Below, in pieces: positions 12,701 to 22,929 of a stretch of DNA of 64,000 nucleotides. Both the position numbers and the translations under genes were made by a program. Below the pieces are notes generated by a model, which saw nothing but the letters and a program-made list of their open reading frames with translations, made no database searches and was not told the DNA's origin. This stretch comes from Sarcocystis neurona (lineage: Eukaryota > Apicomplexa > Conoidasida > Eucoccidiorida > Sarcocystidae): positions 3,064,159 through 3,128,158 of the forward strand of contig KL647291.1 in the NCBI GenBank assembly GCA_000727475.1, written 5' to 3'. How positions within the stretch are numbered: position 1 is the stretch's first letter; every line of letters starts with the position of its first letter.

Positions 12701-15700
12701 CCGCCTCCATTGCAACTGAACACTTAATGAGGCCTTCCAGTAATAAAGGAGGCAATGACCGGAACCGAGTCAGCTGCCGTATAGAAAGCTCGTATAGTCC
12801 CACAGCTGCAAAGAGACAAGCGAAATTGCCCGCCACACTGGCTGCTTCCACCGCGAGTAGAATTCGACTCGATTTTTGCAGAAGTTTCCAGTAAAATGAG
12901 CGGCGATTGACTTCGGCTCCGCTGCGCCCGCGCAGTCGCTCCGCTGTCTCTCCATACTGAGGCACACGCAACAGAAAGACAGAGCATTCCAGCAGGAGAG
13001 GCAAGTGTTTCAGCCTCTGAAGTTAAGTGATAACTCACTGGAACATCGGGCGCAGCCCGTTGAATCCAGAGGGAGAGCAACTACTCAAGATCGTTTTCCA
13101 CGAGATTTTCGCTGCCTTCCGCTCGGTGACGCAGCGTCGACTTGACTACGGTTCCCACAAACTAAGGCAAACAAGGTTTTGCTGTCCCACCGCATTCCCT
13201 TGGATAAAGTTCTCTCCAAAACTTACTGACGACAGCGTGGAGGGCGCGTCATCCTCCACACGGGGAAAAAAAAATGTTTGACTTACTTTTGCACAGAGGG
13301 CTTGTGCGATGTTGTCGAGGACGTACACCGACTGGCTTTCTGGAACAACCATAAGCAAGGAAGCTGTTCAAAACGTGTTTTACGCTTCTAGAACACGCTT
13401 CATCCATCATTTACTTGGTAGGAAATTGCACGGCAGGTGAAGAGTGTCGGACTGCACGAACAAGTGCGTCACACGCACAACGGCGCTGCGTAGCATTCCC
13501 CTTTTGCCGTAGTGCGTATTTTTAACTGTTCGACGAATGTAAGTAGTCAGCTGGGGAAATCTGTATAGTTGTGGTGACAGTCGCCCTTGTTGCAGGTAAG
13601 TTTCGAAACAGGGGCAGTCTACCTCGTCCGTGTCATGGTGAACCACGTCATCTGTCGACATCATTGTATTCTTCCCTGCACAATGCGCCCAGCCCCCTGC
13701 GTCTGTGGGAGAGTGATCGGTGGCTCTTTGTTATGACGAACTCTCAACGGTTGACGAAATGGGAGAAGGATGCAGCGGAATACGTTTCGTGACAGTATGA
13801 CAGGAAGCAATCAAGAGGCACGTCGAGCTACTTTTATCCGTCACAGTCTTCAACATTGCCTGGATAGACTTACTCAGAACGTGAGACTTGAACCGTAGAC
13901 AAGGCGGGAAATGTGCGCCGTCTTCTAGTGAAGTTTCTTCACAGAAAAGTTGCCAAATTCTTGACCAGCATGTCTGCAGGGCAACGCCAAAGCTAAACGA
14001 CCGGGCCCACTGTTTATTGCGGTGTCGGTCGAAGCCTAATGGGACTCGCTTCCTACGCGTTTTCCCGAAATGACGTCAGGACACGAATACTGCAGTGTCA
14101 TCTACAGGGCAACTTTGCGACCGACGTCCCCCTGTAGAGGCCGTATGAAATCTCACTTTCGTTACTGTCTCGACGTGCATCCTTTGGGCTGTCTTCAGAA
14201 TTCGTAGCCACAACAAAGCGATCGGCAGCGGGTAGTACGTCCCGAGGTTTGGCGTCGTTTGGCTCAGCGAGAAGCACCTCTTTGTGTCAATATGCTCCTG
14301 ACAAGCGACTGCTCCACCCCACAATAAAACGTGTAATGTGCTCGTCTATTTTGGCAGAATCGGGAGTCGTTTTCTTCCTGAATGTTGGTGGGTAACCTCC
14401 AGTCGCATAGTCGAATTGTTTCTTCCATTCAGCACTGCACGTGATGCAGCGTTTGTTGAGCTGGTAGCAGAGGCACTACAATTGCAAGGGTCGTGCTACT
14501 GCTGCCTTTTATGAGCTGACAACAAGGACACTACATACCATTTCGTTCCTTTTTCGAGCGGCAGAACGGTGACCTGCGTGGCATTCGCTGGTGATACAAA
14601 AGTTCTGTTAAAAAACGCTTGACCCTGTTCTGGGGAGGAAAAAAATATTGAGAATAGTCACCAGCGGTGTATCGAACTGGCGGAGCTCACTCCTCTTGGC
14701 ACCAAAGGCACAGAAACTCCGCTTACAGTGGTATTCGTGATTTGGCGGGAGGTCCGATATATGCACCAGAGCGTGGGGCTTGTGTTTGAAGCCCGTGTGC
14801 ATCAGGTCCATATGCAGCTTGGTGACGTCCATTTTGGCTTCCGTGGCCTCACATCCGTACAAACTCGTAAACGCATCCTCGCACACCACATTGGGCCGGG
14901 GCGGCGGGAGGCGTAGAGTTAAGCTGGTCGTTGTCCGGCCGACAAGAACAGGAACGCGGCTTGTTTCCAGCTGTGTTGCACTGTAGCCGTCCTCTGCCCG
15001 AGACCCCCCTCCATTGTTGACCAGGCGGTGCTCTGTGTCTGTGGCTCTTCGTAATTCTTGCACAGCTTGACTGAGAATTTGATGGGCGTTTATATTTTTG
15101 ACTTCGCATAGGCAACACCAGAACAGGCAAAGCTGGTATGGATTGGTGCCTAGAGATTTTATTAGACGACTTTCCTGTGGCGAAAGCACCAGGTTCCCCA
15201 TTTCCTGAAGGTGGCGGCGCAATAACCGCCCAGCTTGCAGTTGCTCTGCCTTCGCTGTCTTATGGTCAAGTGTACATTCCATCAGTTCCTCTTTTGCCGC
15301 GGTCGGCTTTTCAGTCGCCTGTACAGCAGAGCGCATGGGTTCAGCGCGTAGCACTTGGAGCATGCATCCCCTTGCATCAACCGGTGAATGACTGTAGACC
15401 CACATGATCGCAGGAGCAGAAATTGGTTTATCAGGACAAAAATATTGTAGTCACGTGGCTGCCACTTGTTTGCGGACGTCTAAGTTTTGCACAGCTTTGA
15501 GTTTACTCTACACTGCTAAGCTCGTGCGGTACCCTGGGCCTGTCCAACTCTCACCATCAGTTCTAACTGCATATTTAGGTCATAAATGATCAACAGCAAC
15601 CCGCCGCATTGCTGCACCAGGGCACTCCAGTGCGAAGGCTGCCCTGCACAAATTCTTCCAGATCTGTAAGGCCTATGAGTTAAGTAGGCACCTCTTCGTC

Positions 15701-18700
15701 CCTCGCGTGCGACCGTTGTGGAAAGGTCCTGCTCGGGTTCAACCTGAGAATCCTGTCGCTGATCTGTCCCGTATAGCCAAGGATCCAACGAGGCCACTGA
15801 AGGAGGATCTCTTTCCCCTCCATCTGGACCCCGAGCCATCAACTGTCCCATAATTGTTTCGAGACGGGTTAATGTGGCGCGTGCGTACCGCCGCGCTTGC
15901 CTGTCAAAGGTCCCACAGACACACGTCGAACCGTAAATTTCCTGCGGTGCTCTACTGTTCGTTGTGAGTGTGGTCGCGACTCATCGTCGCGTGTCACAGT
16001 TCGTAATTCCACCGAACGCACGACTTCTGATTCAGTCAGGGTGTCTGCTCTTAGGAACCCATCCGGGAAGTCAAATTTTTTTGAAGTACTCACCGGAGCT
16101 GACGCTTCTGCAATAAGAGTTGGATTAAGGTGTAGGAGCTCTGAGCTAGTGCGCGAGCGTCATCAAATTCGCATAAAATCATGGCTTCGAGCAAGATAGC
16201 TAGAGAGTGCGTCAGGAGAGCCTGCCACTCGATCTTTGAAGAGTGAATATTCCCCGTCAAGAGCGAACAATCAGCACACTGCTGGCTCTCAATGTCTTCC
16301 ATCTGGTAAACGATCTCAGACATGTGCCTGTTCCACAGCTGAGAACAAAACAAGTGTCCACGGTAGGCGACTTCCACGTGTGATGCTTTATTCAAAATGT
16401 CGACCTTCTACTCAATATGAGCTCGCCCACTTTTTCAGTTTGCTAGTGGAAGAAATTTCGACCTGCTATACATTATGAGCCTGCTTAATGTTCAGTTGCC
16501 TGATAGAAACAACCTGCTCTCTATGCTTCATTCGCCTGGCGTGTGAAAAAGTGCATCCTTCACTGACACGGGTGTCCACGAGCCTTCCGCCGACCGCACT
16601 ACAACGCTGTTGGAAGAGCATCCACTTCTCCACTATTTATCACCAGTTTTCAGGAATTTGCCACAGAACACGGACCGTCAGCGAAGGTCAAGCAGAAAAA
16701 GGACTCCCACAAACTCCGATGTACGCTAATGCTCTTCGTTGACCGTAATAACTGGCAGGCCAACGATTGGACGGTGCCCACTAGGTTAAGAGCGTGCGAC
16801 GAGGGCCCCGACTCTTGGACGCCCACGGCACATTCAGTCCCTCCACTAGCTTTCTGAGTGAAAAATGCATACGTTACTCATTTGCGGGTTTGCGCTAATT
16901 GTTTGCCTCGGGCGTTTGCGTTCCCTATGAAGCCAAAACATGTTCGCTTGCAGGCGTTGCGGACGACCCGCCAGCGCCAGATAGTCTAAATCTGATACGC
17001 GTAAAACATAATGTACGTGTAGGGCAGAACGTTGGTTCCGCTGGGGTGTAAGAAAGCATACGCGGCAGTGCAAGATGCGCTTTATTAAAAGGTGTGTGGC
17101 TTGAAGATCTCGCGCTTACCTCATATACAACCTCGTAAATGAAGCCTCTCTCCCGTAACAGCAGAAGCTCCCCCACGACATTGTCGGACAAACCTTGTGC
17201 CAAAACCTCGTGCGCCTTCCATATTAATTGTTGGTAATCCTTGACGTTTCCGGACATGTCCTGTGACGCGCTGCTCTTGTCCTCCATGAAGCTCCCAGGC
17301 CGTTGCTGCGAGGCTGCATTGTAGAGAAATGCTGCTGTTTCTTCAATTGAATTTAGCAGCTTGATCATTAGAAACTGAAAATGCATTATAACTGGTGGTA
17401 TGCGGTCTACCTGGGCCCACAGTCTTGCATACAACTGGAACGGCTTGCCCTGCAGCATACACGCCAGCCCACCCAGAAGTCGTGTTTTGCAGAGTTAAGC
17501 AAGAACCGTAGCTACCAGGTTTATGTGGCAGCCGCCTCCAACTAGTCCACTCAGACATCCTGCATGGACTCCGATTCTTGTTATGAAAAGGAAGAGCCAC
17601 GATAGGGCAGCTACAGCACTCAAATGGTATTCGGGAGTGAGAAGGCTAGTGGCCTTCAGAGGTTACCTGCAGCTTTAAGGGGGTCATGCGAAGGTCAGGA
17701 TGGATGAGCACATTGAAGCGCAAGCTTGGCGGAGACGAGAATGTCAGCGTAGAGGTAGAGAGTGCCATGTCATAAACTGGCTGAAGGACTGTGCACACAG
17801 ATGAGAACGAGTTCTGCTTGTTGGTGATTTTGCTTGTTTCTTCCGTAAGTGCTGGAGACTCTCCCAACTTCTTGCGGGGAGAGAGTTCCGTCTTCTTTGG
17901 TTGAGACTGCACTGAGGTGCCGACGCGATTGCTTGCACATGTCTGCAAACGTCAACTCCAGCAAAAGCTTGGAGGGAGAATTCGCGTCTAGCCACATGAC
18001 AATTTTGACCATTTTGCAGTTGTTTCAGGTTCATCATGTCTCCAGATCTACGTGTGAGGACTTACTCGCGTAACCATTCGCTCCTGCATGATACGACGTA
18101 ACAGTAACTCCGTAGTGTTCCCCGCAGAATCGGTTTTGTCTTCTCTGTTTTCCGCACTTGTGCCGAAGCCACCTGGCGTTTTCTGGGCCTTAAGGCAAAC
18201 AATGTACAACTTGGGTGTTTTAGAGGTTCTAACCCTGTCCTCCCTGCTTTCGGTGCTGCAAAATGATGAATGCCCGTTTTCCTCTGTACCGCTGTGCGAG
18301 GGTGCGACTGTTTCAGCCTGTGCGTGTAGCCGAATGGGAACTTCTACGGAAACGATCGAATACGCTCTGAGCCCTTTCACAGGCAACCCCTTTTGTAGCT
18401 GGGAGAAAAACTCCGCTCGAAAATCTGCTAAAAACTCTCGGAGGCGTCTGCCTTCTTCCTTCAGGTCGTTCTCCGCGTTTGCAGCGATACACTCTTCAAA
18501 AAGGGTGCGACAGCCTCCTGCGTCATTGAGGGACGTGCACCCTGAATCAATTACTGAATGCATATGCCCTTGTGCGGAAAGACCCGTTGTATGCGCATAA
18601 ATTCGCTCGGCATCTGCTCGACTTGCAGCCCAGATGGCCCGCGGGTCGCACAAGCAGTCGCAAACAATCAGTTCGGCGTACGAGTCAGCTCTCTCTTGAT

Positions 18701-21700
18701 CCGCCGAATGATCTTCAGAAACATCATTCGAAAAAGTGGAAGGCTGGCCAGTGAAATTATCACTGCCCAACAACTCGATATCTTTTCTGAACCTGTCACG
18801 CGAAGCGTTTCTCGATGAATCGGCACGTATAAGGTCTTGGAGAGCGGTCTCCCAGTCCCAAAAACACCCTAGCAGATAGAATCCTTCCCTGCCCGGTCGA
18901 ACGGCGTCGTAGGGGCGCAGGAAGCCTTCAGGAGGAGGAATAAACCTTTCGAGGTCACAAGAAAGATAAAACCAACGTGAAGAGGCGGTTGGCGTCAAGA
19001 GCTGCTTCTCTGCGCTTGGTAGGACCGAAGTCGAGCGAAGATCCGATTTACTTGGTTTCCCATCCAGAGCCAGGGACTGAGCAGAGATGGCAATGTTGGC
19101 CAGCGGCGGAGAGAAAAAGTCCCTGCGTATTGAGCGCATGTCCAGCATTGCAAGTGTGTGTAGATTCAAAACTTCAGCCTTCTGCAGGCTGCTTGTCAGG
19201 GGGATAGACTCGCATCTAAAAAACCCCCAAGCTTCGTCGTGAGAAGCAGGCAACATAGAGAATAATTGCAGAGCTCTATGGACCCACCAGTAGAGGATAC
19301 ATCGGCAAAGCGTGCACTACCGCCTTTGAGGTACACTTGCAACGCATTGACGCTGTGTCCAGCCCCAGGTGTCAATTAGCGCAGACCTTTCCTCTAGTAC
19401 CTCCTGTGCTACGGCGTTGTCACTCGTCTTCAAAATATCACCCTCAGCGTGCGGCGCTCTCGGAAGTCTCACCTGTATTGCAACCGTTTCTCGAATGCCA
19501 GAGCAACCAGATCCAGTCTTGCCTTTCTTATATCATCACGATACCGATAACACTGCAGTAAGAGTTCAAAGTGTGTAACTTCGGGCAACTCCACGGCAGC
19601 CCGCTGCGCAGCTCGCACAGCGTCTATTGCAGCGGCTACTGCTGTGACCAACAGTGGCGCGCCGCAAGCAGGAAAGGTAGCCGAGCCTGCAGGTGCAACT
19701 GCAGCGCCTCCCCCTCCTGTTCGGGTATTGCTCGAGACACCCACCACGTTCTTCTTGGGCTTGCGGGGAGCCTCGGGAACTTCCGTAGTTCCTGAACCCG
19801 ATGCAGAGGTCGCGTGACTATTGTGGGCTGCGACGTCACTCGGCAGGGAGATGGAGGGAAAGCTGATACCGCTGCATCCTTTGCCGTCCGCACACTTATC
19901 TTGTTCCCCTTGCGTCTGAGACTGGTACGTCCAAGGTCCTCCACCGCACGCTCCGAGAGCATCCAGCTTCGCTGCTGCAGCTAAAAGATCTGTCAAAGAA
20001 GACTCCACTAGCGCTGTAACCTCCTCCAACAAAGCAGCGGACGTGGGACACAGCACAGATGCTGGAGCAGCTACTTTGCTGTTTGTCACCGTGTGGCTTC
20101 GTGGCACTGAAGAGACACCGTCTGCGGATCTGACGCCTCCCAGACCAGGCTTCTTTCTTCTGCCTAAACTGTTTTTGCCTGCCCCGCCGCCACCGTTGAC
20201 TGCAGAGAACAACGAACAGCCTCACCAAAGTAAGTACACATCGGCACTTTCACAGCTCCGGCTGCCTCCTCACCACCTAGAGATTGAAATTTGTAACTTC
20301 TTCTGAAATGTGTGTACAGGGACATTTGCACCGATTGTGGCGTACATCACATGCACATCTAGTACTGATACAAAAGCCAAGGACGACCTCAATTTTAACT
20401 GAAAAATGGAGAGAGCTTCCGTGTCTGGAAAGCACAATATTGTGGATTTTCTTGGGTTCGTGCTCGCCTGTCTAAACTTCTAGCAACTCTGGACAGACAA
20501 CATCCCCCACCGGCTAGAGGTGTGTCCTTACGTCGACCGTAGGGGAGGCCGAACCTAACGCTACAATTCGTACGTACCTGCAGTTGATAGAGCCATCCCC
20601 TGATTTGGCTGGAAACCCTGCCGCAAATCCACTTTTCTCCCTTCTGCTGAAATACCACTTCTTGCACTGGCAGGCCCAAGCTCGCACGCAACGTCAGGTA
20701 ATTCGGTGTTAACCTGAGAGAAACTTCGCAGAAGCCCCGATGGTTTCTGGGTTGTCGGGTGCCTTGATAACTGCCCAGGTCGCGCAAAATCGAGCAGTAG
20801 TGTTACGCAAAGACGCTTTAGAAGCGCGTTTGGGTTTTGATACCAGTCGCGAGGGGACAACAGAGAGGGTGCTGAGGCATTCGTACAACTCGACGTCGTC
20901 ACAGGTTGAGGACCCGCTGTGTTTGGGGCTGTATTTCCGCCAGTTTTCCTCTTCTGAACCGTTTGCAGGGGCTCTTCAAAAGGCGTCGCTTTTACTGAAC
21001 GAAAGTGGACTGTGATGAAGTCTCGTACGAGGTGGTTTAGGTTTTCAACCACACCTGCGAATCCAGGGGCGCATCCAGGGCGTCATCTGTGGTAAGCACG
21101 CTTGCTGTCACACTCTAAAGTTTCAGTAAGTACTCAGCCAGCACCAAGGCTGAATATGATACTTGTGCGCACAGCATGCATCTAGAGTGTCCAAATTGAA
21201 GGCTGAGACACCTGACTTAAACAGCAGCCAAGATTTCCTACGACGGCAATTGTGCCAGAAGCGTCGGGTACGTCAGGGCGGTGCCATCTCTGACTCACTG
21301 CTAACGGGTACATCCTGCTTCCAGCATTTGTATTTGAGGCGTAACGCAGAGAAAAGCAAGAGAGTATGGGCAAGGACATTCTGGACTTCATCCGGTATCG
21401 GGGGCTCAGCCGCCTCATACAATTCGAGTTTCCTGACCGCACCCAGTAGCCTCTCGCAAATGCGGCTAGCGCTTTCGAACTGCCTCAGCTCCTCCTTGAT
21501 GCGCAGCAGCTGAAGTGCAACCGTGCTTCGCCAGTTCAAATACTGAACATGTAGCAAGGGAAGGCATCCTTCCATGGATGCTAGACATCCGGCCAGGTAC
21601 GGTATTGCGAGGTACCCGTAGCGCTCGCTCCGCAAATATTTCGCAGTATTGTACACGGTGCTACTGTGACTGAGGAGAAGAGGAAACAACGTTTCCCGAG

Positions 21701-22703
21701 TCTCACACGGCAGTCTGTTGAAAGCCTGCAGAAATTCTTGCATCTCATTCAAGCAAAATCGGATTGTCAAGGCGGATTCCCTATTATACAACATCCTGTC
21801 TCGCTTCGCGACTCGGCGCAGCGACACAACTGCACGGAGCTGAAGCATGTGGTATACGGCACTAACTAGTTGAGCGACCGCAACTTGGTCGTCGCTGTCT
21901 CCTCTTCTGCCGGATGGGGGTCCTGGCGATGTGTTAGTTGAAGTCGTGGTGAGACCAGTATTTAGGGATTGCCGATGAGACACGCCAGACCTCACAGCAA
22001 CGTGCCCAGGGTCTTGCAGGTCGTCTTCTGCCCACATTCTTTCAGCGTAGGGAAGCGTTGAAGGGACAGCCTGTGGCCTGCACCTTCTACTGCGCGTGTG
22101 AGACTCATTTTTGTTGTCACTGCTTGCATTCCTGTGGCCGTCGACTGCACCCTGACATGGGCCGTCAGAGGCTTCGGCTAACGCAGGCACGCTAACGGGG
22201 TCTGTGGCCTTCGGCTGAAAGTTACTCATTAGCTGCTTTTTCACTGCGCCCTCGAAATGTTTGCATACTGCTGTCCATGCTAATTCATCTTCACCGGATT
22301 TTATGAGGTGAGCTCCCAGACGTGCGCCATATTGTAGGAGCAGGCCCAGCGGAACATGCCGGGCCTCGGCTGTAGCGAACGTTTCCCTGATCTGGATCCA
22401 GTCTCGTATCTGCCATGGACGATGGAAATTCATACAGCATGGAAAGAGTATGCGAATGAGGAAATGCAACCACAGTGCACTCGGGATATGTAAGTCGAGC
22501 ATTCTGGGCGCGGCCGTAAAGGAGCCACGGCATTCCCCACTAACGCACCTACACCATTGCAAGCAACTTACGAATTGTTTGTTGGAAGCTGTTTCTTCCT
22601 TATCAGGCGCCGCTTTGTACATGAGGGCGATTGGCTTGCGGGTCGCCCTGACCAAACAGGCTTCAAGTTCTTGAACTGAATCGCTTGCACCATAGCCTAC
22701 CAT
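768..22703 (-). CDS. CFAP54: CFAP54/FAP54-like central-apparatus protein, giant multi-exon gene (both ends uncertain)
   Basis: Role (family knowledge): CFAP54/FAP54 is a helical-repeat scaffold of the C1d projection of the axonemal central pair; in a coccidian it would act in the flagellated microgamete. What is seen: successive minus-strand exons translate to the family's order of parts: N-terminal helical repeats (21.3-22.7 kb), a fibronectin-III-like segment (14.7-15.3 kb), a TPR-like block with PHPENACDYFRYR (7.2-8.3 kb) and a C-terminal segment with LHLRWTWVGV (1-2.7 kb). Exons with phase-compatible GT-AG sites: 21299-22703, 20578-21054, 19473-20199, 18066-19275, 17667-17942, 17120-17449, 16094-16408, 15555-15900, 14662-15318, 14157-14297, 13415-13676 (right end unsure), 13287-13339, 12615-12956, about 11760-12428. 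Further left only coding blocks are placed: 9970-11750, 9678-9920, 8862-9464, 7245-8321, 6075-6450, 5631-6056, 5107-5484, 2988-4946, 888-2690. The start codon is not identified and may lie upstream of 22703. The stop at 768 applies only if the donor-like GTAAGC at 887 is not used. Gene models may split this locus into several hypothetical proteins. Confidence 0.82.
888..2690 (-). CDS. CFAP54: CFAP54-like C-terminal exon block
   Basis: The translation holds a conserved-looking core (LHLRWTWVGVVPH, then EDAVILLMCSKG) and, after about 100 polar residues, VYAAVLSRSHLQRLNRTFRR. The W-T-W-V/LL core and the later long helix are as expected for the CFAP54 C-terminus. The rest is Ser/Thr/Gly-rich. A strong donor-like GTAAGC at 887/886 suggests that the exon ends at 888 and one or more exons follow toward the left edge. 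Read through, the frame stops at 768. Confidence 0.6.
2988..4946 (-). CDS. CFAP54: CFAP54-like C-terminal-half exon block
   Basis: A long open block of about 650 codons. It starts in helical sequence (KVYTRLAELAAKCLPTD, then LEVLKLLLHRCDLHILEGN), passes through a low-complexity polar stretch around 4100-4350 and returns to helices (RVQLGIELAEVYLARGESAQ). The helix with LEGNAQA is TPR-like. Exact splice sites were not resolved: a donor is expected somewhere near 3000-3150, and the next coding block to the left starts near 2690. Confidence 0.6.
   Translation of the reverse strand: MCSQLHMKVYTRLAELAAKCLPTDLALSHNEILLTQYGCWSRDTLSPAQTEDTLPTAASSFSPLSWRGSNTDPGGRLELHHSGKLSISSPLEVLKLLLHRCDLHILEGNAQACLRTATQAYVYSKSMQLCDSPHFVEICLRLYHVAASVPALYPEIDSFALKRETISQLEVNNEKPACARGTTSSQNGGVNECTKITYARHGIETEALDTNGCQERDHYTRGRQARNDEHRRAGSTDAGGARCSRPHQSINASEPEQEAQKREGAQVSDSVHNTCRRFLLMQSLLEEATQKLDKKFAASGFTTGEARSILKLKYLRSSPVSHEQAAELSASGYSQAGPPMSGDRNTVAGTTFEHATGASSNAAARVFDADRDTEVISTILTAGEYCKYDEAASKDVRATEAHEEKSHQLCRCKNLFVPWQERRVQLGIELAEVYLARGESAQARLMVADLLQRLCLLHQALPYLCARVAILFLRVCRMETEVERLGRQFVRQYSSTGCSITPPVLRPEEESARSDNWLHHVATYVQNVLVLTTFIETYAGNDFGLMSGLYQEGTRGLLCYFLLADECQSLPVRRIVFLNIIAFYCVLSELTQLRQRRSGGACNVANGTVTNVEDCLGKSAAAVQRFLLWTSQKEEGHSPPLVDVALDQGEGI
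7245..8321 (-). CDS. CFAP54: CFAP54-like TPR-type exon block
   Basis: This block gave the family assignment. It contains LYEQGNLLYIAGHRERAAKA with W-SDAVDAAHR, then NWMLVLHSLLPLYHYARIS, YLDLDKQLNAALLASKVVHD and PHPENACDYFRYR, and ends with a helix ALEEHIA. The order GN-x-L-x-x-x-G-x-x-x-x-A-x-x-x-W-x-DA-x-D, then a helix rich in A and L, then PHP-x-x-x-x-D-x-x-x-Y is typical of CFAP54. The right boundary is unsettled because another minus frame (8242-8508) overlaps it and may hold a short upstream exon. Confidence 0.78.
   Translation of the reverse strand: MLGRRPALIGHPTRLERTFFYRKEYYDAVLKGQSFASDLTKIVETSLKQELGASTSLRLSAGEVHLRGARAQLTSCWNLLSTAPCPLPLTALPSASLCSTDNGEESVAEVPGLSATLTLYGSRTEKVLAGSLRAYRAAEQAFRRNQQTDQLSLTLYEQGNLLYIAGHRERAAKAWSDAVDAAHRQVDILANFKRSLRSPPRSVIGISNWMLVLHSLLPLYHYARISHYLDLDKQLNAALLASKVVHDILGITEPHPENACDYFRYRSDEKVVRYRMRELFPHGLRLQSMFEDGLIGGRNLKVFLDALHWFAEVLFTAEVQTESAHVLLALEEHIASDICHSLRTIARCRILRAFLVIR
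14662..15318 (-). CDS. CFAP54: CFAP54-like exon with fibronectin-III-like domain
   Basis: The translation moves from helical sequence to a beta-type segment: VPVLVGRTTTSLTLRLPPPR, then TSLYGCEATEAK and HISDLPPNHEYHCKRSFCAF. The PP before the first strand, the middle strand and the L-PP-N-x-x-Y turn are the usual marks of the FN3-like domain found in CFAP54. The acceptor CTGTACAG at 15320/15319 and the donor GTGACT at 14661 give a phase 0 to phase 0 exon of 657 bases. An upstream alternative acceptor (CTACAG near 15395) would need a phase-2 donor that I do not see. Confidence 0.75.
17120..17449 (-). CDS. CFAP54: CFAP54-like internal exon (helical repeats)
   Basis: Starts after the acceptor TGCTGCAG and ends at a GTAAGC donor, both in phase 0 with their neighbours. 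The translation begins GKPFQLYARLWAQV, continues with VIMHFQFLMIKLLNSI and ends with NVVGELLLLRERGFIYE. This resembles the CFAP54 pattern KPW-x-x-Y-x-x-LW followed by a helix and a VVGELLLL turn. It continues directly from the preceding exon, 17667-17942, whose end LKLQ joins GKPFQ. Confidence 0.75.
18066..19275 (-). CDS. CFAP54: CFAP54-like internal exon
   Basis: A long exon (about 1.2 kb) with an acceptor at 19277/19276 and a GTAAGT donor at 18065; both phases agree with the neighbouring exons 19473-20199 and 17667-17942. The product contains RWFYLSCDLERFIPPPEGF and a segment with GREGFYLLGCFWDWE, and is otherwise divergent. The two flanking introns are short (about 200 and 120 bases) and carry no trinucleotide repeats. 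I recognise no separate domain; membership of the CFAP54-like gene rests on phase continuity and order. Confidence 0.7.
21299..22703 (-). CDS. CFAP54: CFAP54-like N-terminal exon (helical repeats)
   Basis: This exon gives the clearest N-terminal family signature. The translated stretch YNTAKYLRSERYGYLAIPYL, followed by ASMEGCLPLLHVQYLNWRST, matches the CFAP54 pattern in which a helix pair ends in ME-x-x-x-PLL-x-x-x-YL-x-WR. It ends at a strong donor (GTGAGT) after base 21299 in phase 1, and the next exon (20578-21054) restores the frame. Its 5' boundary is not certain: 22703 is only the first available initiator in the frame, and a possible GTAAGT donor lies near 22570, so a short intron inside the 5' part cannot be excluded. 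Confidence 0.8.
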
Positions 22704-22929
22704 CGTGTGTTCGAGGCACAGTGCATTACTTTCGGTGTTTTGTACACAAGGTGCAACCGTAGTAGCTGAAGGAACAGCTTTTGACCTGCGTGGGGTGACG
22801 CACTCTTTCCTGCCCTCCGTAGCGAGTAAGGAGCTGCGAATACGCCGTTCCCAAAGGCATTAGAAGATCTGGTTTTTTGCGCCCAGTGTAAACAATGTCA
22901 TCTATCGGCAAGGTACAGTGCGTCGGCAC

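Noticed and set aside
17470..17520. Possible non-AG (U12-type) intron end in the CFAP54-like gene
   Set aside because: A normal acceptor (TGCTGCAG at 17451/17450) gives the right phase, so no unusual intron is needed.
17940..18030. Apparent frame conflict between overlapping minus frames (KIVMWLDANSPSKLLLEL)
   Set aside because: The segment falls in a 123-base intron between the GTAAGT at 18065 and TTTGCAG at 17944/17943, and exon phases agree without it.
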